NCBI GenBank assembly: GCA_022829145.1
Contig: CM040746.1
Span: 6,069,184 to 6,133,183, forward strand
DNA from: Albula goreensis
Taxonomy: Eukaryota > Chordata > Actinopteri > Albuliformes > Albulidae
Length of the DNA: 64,000 nucleotides
Reading direction: 5' to 3'
The translations under genes and the position numbers were made by a program. Below are positions 1-21,600 of the stretch, piece after piece (positions within the stretch are counted from its first letter, which is position 1; each line of letters starts with the position of its first letter). Under the pieces are notes generated by a model. That model was not told the DNA's origin and searched no databases. It worked only from the letters and a program-made list of their open reading frames with translations.

Positions 1-278
1 GCGAAGGGGATTGAGTTTTCCATAGACTGGCTGAGGTGAAAGCCTGCTTTGGTGCAGCTTCACAAAAACAGCGTTGTGTGCTAATGCCACGGCTCGGTGC
101 CAGCAGTGCACGTGTTCAGAGGGCGTTTGTTTCTCTGCGTGATAAAACAGAACCACACATGCAGAGAGCACCCAGTGAGGCGAGATGTTCAGCTGCACAC
201 ACACCCCTGTCCCCTAGCTTACCCGCGCTCATCCCGCCCTGGGCTCCTCATGGCTGACGCTGAGCTCCTCTGTTTCAG
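1..278. other. sytl4: sytl4 intron (left edge)
   Basis: Ends in a TGTTTCAG acceptor at 278. No upstream sytl4 exon could be recognised here. Confidence 0.6.
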
Positions 279-10991
<10,713 letters not shown>

Positions 10992-11490
10992 GGACGACAC
11001 TAGGCCTGCTCTCCAAAAACTCTATGGTCGCGCCCGTCCTTCCCTTAATCAGACCTGAACAGCCTGCACAGGTGAGAGCAGGATGGCAGAAACCTCACCT
11101 TCCGCCAGATGTCTTGTCAATGATGAGAGATGGAAGGAACCAATGGAGAGAGAGAGAGAGGGAGGGATGGGGAGGAGAAAAGCGAGGCCCCCGAACACCC
11201 CAGACAGGAACACAACGCAGCTCCTCTGTTCAGTTCACTTCTGCATTCTGCTCGTCACAACTGCCATCTGCTCTCCACCCTGAGACGTGGTCTTTGTCTT
11301 ACTGAGACTGTGAGAGAGGGCGCTAAAGCACTTTGTATATTTATGCATTTTATTATGCACTTAATGCATATTTTAAGTGTGCTTACAAAAACATATTAGT
11401 TATTAATATAGACTTTCGATGAAACATAACAAAAGGGTTTATTTTACAACAATGCACCTGCATATTGACTAAAATGATCCCATCAAGGGC

Positions 11491-11496
11491 TTTATT
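11491..11496 (-). terminator. srpx2: Candidate polyadenylation signal, srpx2
   Basis: TTTATT on the plus strand, AATAAA on the minus strand, 1.1 kb after the srpx2 stop. Further minus-strand copies lie at about 11438 and 11348. Confidence 0.3.
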
Positions 11497-12058
11497 TAAA
11501 AATACAGCATAAGACACATGAAGAGCGCTAACCAAAGACTTTCTGATGTTCAAAAATCCTCTGTCAGAAACGCTCAAAAACACCGTTGGTGATCCTGGGC
11601 TTCGCAGAGGTAACAGGGATGTTCACATGGCAGTACTGGCATTACATTTGGCGATCAAAGAAAAAGTACGAGAGGTTACTGATCTACTGTTTCAGTTTTT
11701 TCAAAACACTTCATTTTTTGTGTTTCACATGACAGCAATGTTCAACACTGATGGATCTGTATAAATGATCCTCTTAAACAAAAAATATTGCTCATGACCA
11801 GGACTATAGTTTTTCAAAAACACAGAATTCTGTTATTTGGTTCAATTTGGTTCACTGACTTTTCAGTGCTCTACATTCCACTGCCGTTTTCTACCTGAAT
11901 TGAGGAGAAAAATCAACAAAATGTTTTTTCTATGCTGTATGACTTGGAACTCAGAAAAAAGTGAAACCGTAACGAGGTCTCTCACACCCTCAAGCCAAAG
12001 ATGGTTATTTGCTATGCCTGACCTTTTATGATTGATCTATGAAATTATTTAATCACTT

Positions 12059-12064
12059 AATAAA
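12059..12064 (+). terminator. sytl4: Candidate polyadenylation signal, sytl4
   Basis: First canonical AATAAA after the sytl4 stop (1.07 kb downstream), in AT-rich sequence. It lies beyond the candidate srpx2 signal on the other strand, so the two 3' UTRs would overlap. Confidence 0.35.
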
Positions 12065-12613
12065 TATATTAAATGTATTATATGTTGAAGATGGTAGCTG
12101 TGTCATGTTTAAAACCTTTTTTTCGAAATAGAAAAAAATGGTTCGCACACAGCAATGCACTCTGCAAATAATGCTTATATACTTATTAATTTGAGAGCAG
12201 CAGGGTGTCAAAACACACAAATGTTTCCGCAAGCTGTCTTCTTCAGTGTGTGATAAGTTTTTTTCTAAAAATGTCTCAGTATAAAAGCATAATTTTTTAA
12301 ACTTGCCTTACGTCCATATTCCTATAGCTAGTACACACATAAATACTATCCATGAACATCAGACAACCCATGTTGTAAAACTCAAACCAGTATGCTACTT
12401 GACACACCTGTTTAGCCATACAAGCAATCTCAGTTCTTTTGCCTACTGAAAAAAAAATCAATTCAACAGTGAAGCGGTTGTCTGTTTGATCTCAGTTGCT
12501 ATGGTTCTTCAGAAGGAAGACCTTTGGCCTGGGGCTGCCCTCTGTGTGTTCCACTCCCCGCCACTGGGGGCGCTGTGGTGGATGTGGTCTCTGGGGCGGT
12601 AGAGCCTGGTAGC

Positions 12614-15600
12614 TCAGTCGCAGTGGTTCCTGTACTTCTCCAGGCGCTCGCGCTCGGCCTCATCCAGCAGGTAGGTGTCGATGAGCGAAAAGAGCTCCTC
12701 CGAGGTGGTGGGGTTTATGATACGCTCCCGATCCACTCCGCGCTTGTCCAGCAGCACCATGGAGAAGTACGCTTGGGAAATCCTCAAGGCCTTCCTGCAA
12801 GACACCACACAGGAACACACACACAAACGAATTTACCACAGTGTTACACTTTAACTGACTACCCCGCCAACAATCAATCCAGTGCTCTCTAAGAAGTAAT
12901 ATTATTTTTTTAATCATTACATTGCATTATATTAAAGGCATTTGTTAGACACTCCTATCCACAGCGACTTACAAGGCAAAAAAATCAAATCAAAGTGGCG
13001 TGTTCATTTTTAAATTGTTTTACACTGTGATGATAAGAAGAGTCAAGTTTTAGCTTTTATGACACTGCACTCCATTACACTAAATTACCTACACTACACT
13101 GCAGTGATTTAGCAGTTGCCTTTACCCAGAGTGGCTTGGAGTATTTGACAGGACATTACAGTAATATGACATGAGACAATACCATAGCACCTGACACTGA
13201 CTGCACATGAAGTCACAGGTCACAGTGTTCCTGCTGTATAGGTAGTTACCTCAGCCCCTCCATGACATCAATGTCCAGCAGTTTGCCGTTGATGCGGCCC
13301 ACCTCTTTAGGGGGCAAACCCAGTAGCTCCACCACCGTCACCTGCCTCAGGTGCAGGCCACACTCAGCGGTCTGTGCAACAGACAGTACTGACAGTCAAA
13401 CCCCCAGTTTTACATTACACTACAGACAGCACTGACAGTCAAACCCCAGTTTTACATTACACTACAGACAGTACTGACAGTCAAACCCCCAGTTTTACAT
13501 TACACTACAGACAGTACTGACAGTCAAACCCCCATTTTTACATTACACTGTAGACAGGACTGACAGTCAAAGTCCCAGTTTTACATTACACTACAGACTA
13601 CTGACAGTCAAAGCCCCAGTTTTACAGTACACTACAGACAGTACTGACAGTCAAACCCCAGGCTTCACAGGAGACTACATCCCAGAGCCCTGACAGAATC
13701 ACGCTGGAACAGACTGGCTTTGTACGACGCACAAAACTGACGTCAGCATCCAAGAAAGCGCCAGCTCTGTGCGACGGACTGGGCTGAGCACGGTGCCCCG
13801 CCCCCGCTGCTGGAGGACAGAGCAGCCGCTGTAATCCCACACGCCTGACGGCAGCATCCACAGGCATGGCTGCCCTCTCCCAGCCCCTCCCATTTCCCCC
13901 TCTGTCACCAATGGAAGAGCCCGGCTCTGGCCAGTCAGGTGAGAGCAGGTAAAGTAGGCAGACCTGCAGCATCATCTCCTGGAGTTTGTAGTTCTGGTCA
14001 TCAGTGCTGGGTGTGAAAATGATGAGCAGCCGCCTCTTCCCAGAGAATTGGTCGAGCAGGGCCGATGAGGTCCTCACATCAGTGGTTATCTCCATCGCTG
14101 AAAACACACACGGCACACACTCCTCACGTCAGAGCTTATCTCCCTCACATGCATCAAGTCTATGCTTGTGTGTCAAGTGTATTGATGTTGTATGGTATAT
14201 ATTTTTCATACATGTTTTTGGTTATGGTACAGAGATGTGAAAAAGAATGGCCCTGTGAAGAAGGGCTATGCAAATAAAATGGGATTGCACTGAGCATACT
14301 CACCTGCACATGTTGGGGGAACCCCGGACCAGGTGCGGTCAAACTGACACATGGTGGTGGGGTTTCCCCTCCTTTCGTACCCGGGGTCACATCGGAACTC
14401 GCATTCGGCCCCGTAGATGTTCCCCTCCACTGAGCAGGTGAAGGATCCATAAAGTGGCTCTTTCAGAGGGGGGCACCTTATCACACACACAGAGCACATG
14501 ACTTAGCGCACTGTATCACACACAGAGGGCACATGACTTAGCGCACTGTATCACACACAGAGAGCACATGACTTAGCGCACTGTATCACACAGGATCACT
14601 GGAAGTACCTTTCCACCCCACTCCTCCTAAAATGTATGAATGTACATGTCGTAGGCTTTGTTTGTGCATTATGTGCTTGACATGGTTGTGGGATGTTCCA
14701 AAAAATATTTGTTCTCCTCTCAGGAGACAAGGTGTCTATCATCAGATTTTACCACAGAGTACAGAATCTTTGATACTCACAACTTGTGGCCCAAAATAAG
14801 TGTAGCACTGTTTAACATTTAAACTCTTGACTTGTCTCCGGACTCAAATTGGCCTGGATGAAAGTGCGGTCGGTGCTGCACAGATCTCCCTCTGGATCTA
14901 CTCCAGCTAAACTGTGCCGGTCACGGCTCTAGCGCCATCACTGCCCTGCCCTTCTGCAGCCTCACTATGAGTTTGAGGCTCTCCAGCTATGGCTACAGCC
15001 CTCAAGGTTTTCACTGTTGACCATTCCATAACCAATAAACACAACTTTGAAACATCCATGGAGCAAGATCAAGCACAGGTGAAAAATACATATATGGGTA
15101 TACAAGTAGAGGGAGTCCCCAGCTTACGAAAATATTAATAATTGGTTCCTGAAGGTCATTTTCGTAAGTCCATCTTTTCTCTTGCAGACACTTCATATCA
15201 TTCACCAAGATGAACCCCTCCCCTTCTATCAGTCTCAGTAGCTCCTATTTTCATGCACGTATGTTTAATATAAATAAGAATAAATTCAAAGACTGATATA
15301 TTTATGTACACTGTATAGTACTGTATAGGAAAACCATTTTTTTCTTATTTAGGAGGTTAGTTTAAATTTTACAAGCGTAAATTTCACAATTTAGGGAAAG
15401 CTGGAGTGCACAGTTGCCATCTGTTGTGGACCATGTGGTTGGTGCATGGTTTGAATAAGTAAATTGTTTTTTTTTTCCTGAAAATCATTTTTTCGTATCT
15501 GCAGATGTCCGTACCTCGAATCTTTCCCTAAAATAGGGGCTAAGTGTGAAAAATAATAAAATGTAAATCGTGGTTAATAAATCACACACAAAATGTAAAA

Positions 15601-18600
15601 GCACTGAGTTTGACAGCGCTCTGAAGCCTTACCCTCAACTCGGACGATGAACTTGCACAGCGCCTTGTTCCTGGCCAGATCATAGACCTTGTATCGGATT
15701 ACGTGAATGCCTTCAGAAAATTCTGAGCCTGAAGGCTCACCTATACGAGTTAAACTGTGCCACAGGAGAAAGTAAGAACAATTAAGCCCTGACCAACACA
15801 AAAAAGAGAAAGAATAAAGGTACAAGTCTTTAAAACAAAGACAGAAATCCTATGTACTCTGTTGGAGTTGCATCAGCGGTATCCTTGACGACAGGAGGGT
15901 CCCATGACACCTTGGCAGTCAGTTTGCCGGGCTCTGCGACTCTCACTCGAGACAAGGGGCATTTTATTTTGGGAGGATCACGATCTGGAACAACACAGTT
16001 TTGCACAAAGATTTTCATCTGAACTCTTTTCCTGTTTCTTTCTCCTTCTTCAAAAAAAAGAAAAAAACAAACAAACACATACACCCACACACAAAAACCA
16101 CATCAAGACATCAGGAATTTTGGCTTGGCAGAACATAAATTTCCTTCCTTCCCTCAGCAAAGCATGCTGCTAATTTGTGAATCTGATCGCAAGCTCATCT
16201 GAAGGGGAACTTTGAAGATGAAAAATGGAAAAATGTCAGTCCTGGAAGAGGGCCAAAGATACAAAGGGAAATGACACTGCAGACAGTGGGGAGGTAGGGG
16301 CGTGGGGGGGTGGGGGTCTCAGTAATATAACAGGGGCCTACAGAGGACTGGCCTTCCGTCCATTATTAAACATTTACATGAAGGCAGCTCAGCAGACACC
16401 ACGATACAGAGCTTTCACTTTTACACACGTTCCCCAGAGCAGCCCACCTTTGAACTGGAGAGCCATGGAGCATGCTTGTTTTTCCACTGTTACTCAGAAA
16501 TGAATTACACAATGAAATCTTTGTTAATACAGTTAACTTCTGGTTTCTTGGGACTGTTATTTTAGTTTGGAAGCACAAACCAGTGCACACTGCAGCCCCA
16601 CAGAACCATGGTCAGCCCACCCTCCACTGGTAGTTGGTACGGCTGGATATTCTCAGAAGAAATTCAGGTGAGGTACCATGCTCAGGAGTACAGCAGTAGT
16701 GCCCTACCTGGGATCTGAACCTGCAACCTCTGAGTTACAGGACTGAGCCCCATGACTCAATTACCTTCACCACTGTCAATCTGCAACTGGCTTAGGCAGG
16801 ACCTTTGAACCTGGTTTACCTGCACAGGTGGGTTCTATGCCGTTCCACCTCCCCCCTGGCATGCAGGTGCGGCTGCGGACCCCCTCCAGCTGGTACCCTG
16901 GGTCGCAGGTGAAGTCGCACCTCGAGTCTGCCACCACCCCGTTGGTGCAGGTGTAGGTGCCATGCAGCGTAAGAGGCAAGACGCGACAGCGCACCTCTAG
17001 CACACCACACACAAGAGAACATAAGAAAGATAAGCACTTAGCCAGGTCTGCCATTTCCTCACAGTCAGCAGAGGACCCAGCAATGAGTCAAGCACTGGAC
17101 ATGGTCACCCTAGAGTCTCTGCCTCAACTGCAAGGGACTCTCGCCCTACTGAAATATATGACATTCAAGCTTTTACCAGATGCTGTGTTCCAGAGAGACC
17201 AGTGCAACTCTACATGTGGAAGGTATTCCGCTACAGCTGGGTATTTACTGAAGCGTCTCGCTCAAGAGTGCAGGGGTGGTGTGCCCAAAATCCTTATTCA
17301 TTACATTCTGCTGCCCTGCTACCACAGAGGACAGTCACAGCGAGAGGATTTTAATCACACCAGTGTCACTGATGTGGGGGTAATTGTCATCTGGTTAGCA
17401 GAACAGCTTTTGTCCTGAATTCAGTTGGTTAAACCAGCTTTGATCTTCATCAGTCACATGTGTCCCTGAGACATGGGGTATTTTCCACACCTCTTTTCGC
17501 GAACATAATCAAAAGAGACTCAGAGGCATAAGAACTGATCAGAGGAAAGCCAGTGCGGAAGCATACTTTGGTAATAAAGACCAGGATTAGTAGTTTGGCT
17601 GACTAGCGTGTTTTAGCGCTGAGGCCGAAAGCCTGAGCACACCTGGTGTTTTTGACGTTAGGGTCAGGGTTAGCGGCTGTCCTGGATGTACTCACGGCGG
17701 CAGTATGATGTCCCAGACCACCTCCGGTTGGGCATGCACATCAGGGAGGTGCGGCCGAGCAACCGGTAGCCACGATCGCAGCTCATCTCACACCGCGTCC
17801 CCAGAGTGTTGTGGTAGTTCCCTCCACGGGGGAGAAGCAGGTCACCTCCCCATGGGGCAGCCTCAGGGTGTTGCACCAGCGTGGGGCTGCCACCCAAACA
17901 CACAGGACAGGCGTCAGCGGGACCCCAATACACAGGACAGGCGTCAGCGGGACCCCAACACACAGGACAGGCATCAACACATTTTGAAAGTTATGCAACA
18001 ATGATATGGAGACTATTTTAAAGAATAACTGCAGAAATATTTGTCTGAACACTCATATTTGTGGGATATTAATGTCAATGCAACATCAATTTTATGGCTG
18101 TAAGGAATTTAGCCATTGGAGCCAGGGACACATTCCAAACTCATGAAATTACAGAGATAAACACTGCAGCAGTTAACCTCAGAGATATGCCCATTCTGAC
18201 TACTCTGAATATTAACAGAGCCAGAAACTATACATGGACCAATCAGCATATTTCCTGTCTGAGGGATGATAACATCACCAACTGGGAGTTGGTCAGGTGG
18301 ATGTAAGAAATGACTGGGGACAGATCCATGCTGTGCCCCCTCCCCATCAATGCAAGGCCCCTCCATTCTGTGCCCCCTCCACACAAGTCCCCTCCCCATC
18401 CACACAAAGCCCCTCCCCATCTACACAGGGCCCCTCCCATCCACACAAGGCCCCTCCCCATCCACACAGGGCCCATCCCCATCCAAGCAGGCCCCTCCCC
18501 ATCCACACAGGGCCCCTCCCCATCCACACAAGGGCCCCGCCCCATTCGCCATCACAGGGTCCCTCCCCATCCACACAAGACCCCTCCCCATCCACACAAG

Positions 18601-21600
18601 GCCCCTCCCTTACTCCTATAGTCCAGCTGGGGTACATCAGGGGCCTCCTCCTCCTCTGGCGCGATCTCATTGTATCCACTCAGCACTGGGCTGCTGGTAC
18701 CTGAAACCAGAGACTCATCTGCAAGTTAAAGCTGTAGTCATAGAGTCCTGTGTGCATGATGGCTTTCACTCCATCCTCTCTACTCTTTATTAGGTCATTG
18801 TTTATATTAATTTCTCAATTGGTCCTGTGGGTTTTCAGGTAATGCACGAAAAGTAACAACATGGCTGCCAATACACTGTGCTGGAGAAAGCACAGAGGTG
18901 TATGCGTTTGGCTAAACTGTACAGCTGTTCAAACTGCTGGGTTACAGAGCTCTCACTCTCTGCTTCCAAAACCTGGCTATGGACTGAGAGGAAACTACAA
19001 AAACTTGGAGAAATTCTGTAAGAGCAAAGAGGTAAGGCACCACCCTACAACACTACGGCTGTGCTGCATTCATTTGAGTGTTCTTTTGGGAGTTTCCCAT
19101 TTATTATAGACTGAGGCAAAAACTGTCTTGTGAAAGTGGATTTCATTGCTCATAAAATGCCATTTCCAGTATCATCTTAAATATTACTTAACTTATTTAA
19201 TGTATACAATGACTTGTATGATGTAGGCTAGTAGGCCATAAGTGTGTACAATACTCAAATGTAGCAACATAAAATTGGTATAACAATGCTAACTGTAAAA
19301 GTATTCAGATGAATGGAAAATTGTTCAGTTGGGAGGCCCTTGGCTGTCGGTTGAATGTTTCACTTCCTCAGCCTGGATGTGGGCCAGCCTGTAACTGAGA
19401 GCACAACGTATATCTGAGGAAGCTCACCTGCTTTTGCTATTAGACCTGCCTCTGGGACCGACCCAGCTCTGATCCTGCTACTTTCTGAGAGACAATGGAA
19501 AAACTGAGTGCTCACAAGGCAGCTAAATGTTAAAAAATTAAGTAAGAATTCACCACAAGCCATGCCATGCCAATGCACTGTGTGGCTATAACTGTGGTCG
19601 TTTGCCAGAACCATCCCGTGCCCAGGAATGCTAGGATCCCGAAGGGAATTCTGCCCTCCATTCCAAGTATCACATGGAATTTTCCAGTCCATTCTCTGAG
19701 GGGGATTTTTCAGAGACCCAGCAATACAGATTTAATTTCCCTTCTCTTGCTTCATCAGAGCACTGCAGTTCTTTCCAAGGTACTAGATTGTTCTGTCCTT
19801 GTTGAGTAGCTCCAGCCCAGTGGAGAGGCACCACCCTGATAGCAACGCAAAAACATCACTTAGCTGCCAGTGAAGGCCCTCAGGAGTATCCTACTGCAAA
19901 CACCAGCTTGAAATGATTTGCTCCAGACTTTCAGTTTTCCATTGTTTTAAAATTAGAAGCTCCTAACATTGTATACCCAGCTGCAGTAGTGTTGCTGTGT
20001 CAGCTTCCATGACAATGTGTCAAAGGAGGAATAAGGAGCCAGTAACGGTGACATCACCCACCACAGGAAACCTGGACCTTTTGCCACGGTGTTTTAAGAT
20101 CCCTTACCAGAAGATCATATTGTGAAATCATGAAAGCTTGGTCGAGCCCTTGATTTCATTTTTTGTAGAAGAGAAAGGTTCAGTATTAAACGAAATGGGG
20201 CAGTAGTAGCTAAATTCCATCTGCTGGACTCCACATCTGCTCTCTCTCAATGGAAACATCTATAGTTTCTCCATATGTCCTCAGCTTGCTTCATAACCCA
20301 AACAGAAGCAAACTCCATAGCAGTATGTCAAACAGCTGGGACAGGCAGCTGATAGGCACCAGGTTTCGTATGCAGGAGCCCATGCAGTGCTGCAGAACAA
20401 CAGACAGCGGACAGAGTCGCAGCAAGACCAGTACGGCCCAATATCACCACCGCACTTTAAGATCATTTTGTGCGTGAGGGTGCGTGTCATCGCTCTGGGC
20501 ATAGCAGGGCAGACTTACTGGCTGGCAGTAAAAGTTACAGATCGCGTTGATGCTGTGCGATATGTATGTTTTTTTCCGCCCGCTGGTGACTGCCCGTGCC
20601 GTTTCCAGCTGCGGCCATCTGACGGAAGGGTTGTAAAATACCGAAACCGTGACACAGCCATTGGCTATGGGGGCCTGGCTCTCAGGCTCTGCCTTCTGTC
20701 TCCTCTCAGCTGGCTCCCATGTCGGGGTCGCTCACACTCTCTGCCCTCTTAAAGGAGCATCTCCTGCTTCTAACACGCACACTGAGGGCCCTGGTGGCCA
20801 GTTTTATCACAGTCTCAGTACAATGTTCTAACTGAACAGAATGAACATTGTTGTCAAGTTATTTCAATTGTAGGTTAGTCATGCAATAACTAACAGGTTA
20901 GATATTATAATTGTGGATGTGTTGAATGAAGAATTTACTATTTTGAGGACTAATATGTAAATAAAAAACTATTTAAACTTCCTCATGTAATATCCAAGGT
21001 ATACCTATGTCTAAGTGGATAGTCTTTGGGTTTATCTAGCTTAATGTGAATATCCCAGTATTACAGCAATTTCAATGAAGTAGACAAGGCCTAAACTTAG
21101 GACAAGATAAACGGAACTCTGTATTGCAAGCAAAAACATAATTCCAGTTATTATTTATACATTTTTCTTGAGTTTTTATTTATTTCATCTTGGCCAGTGG
21201 TGATGTAATGATGTAAACACCTTATAGACAGGCTCAGTACAAGATATGAATTTGATGTTGTTTTTTTTCTCAGGCTGTTAGCATTGTTTGTTTGGGGCTC
21301 TCATTTAGGCTGAGTCACCATGTTTAAGATGCTGAATGAAGGCTTCCTCCCAGCCGCTGTGTGCACACTCAGTAATTTACATTCAATGTGACCTATTGCT
21401 CATCTATAATTACACTGTTTTGAGAATGGCACAACAAAGCGAACATCAGAGGGGCTTCCAATATCACAACACAGGTGTATCGGTAAAAGTTGCTCATCGC
21501 GACTAACCTTCTCCTACTAAGCTACTCGTACCAGGTGTCATGGAGACCAAGATAAAAAGGGTAACTCTGTAACACTGACAGAAAAAAGGCACATATTTCT

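Larger units (their letters stand above)
10992..12613. other. Convergent 3' UTR region of sytl4 and srpx2
   Basis: 1.6 kb between the two stop codons. No coding exon is seen. AT-rich, with candidate poly-A signals on both strands (plus 12059; minus 11491, 11438, 11348). Confidence 0.5.

Noticed and set aside
16650-16775. Possible tRNA gene from the B-box-like motif
   Set aside because: No A box, acceptor stem or anticodon arm in the right spacing; repeated elsewhere, so SINE-derived.
18297-18793. Pro/His-rich plus ORFs and Gly/Trp-rich minus ORFs
   Set aside because: C-rich minisatellite; only the minus-strand exon 18614-18700 is real.
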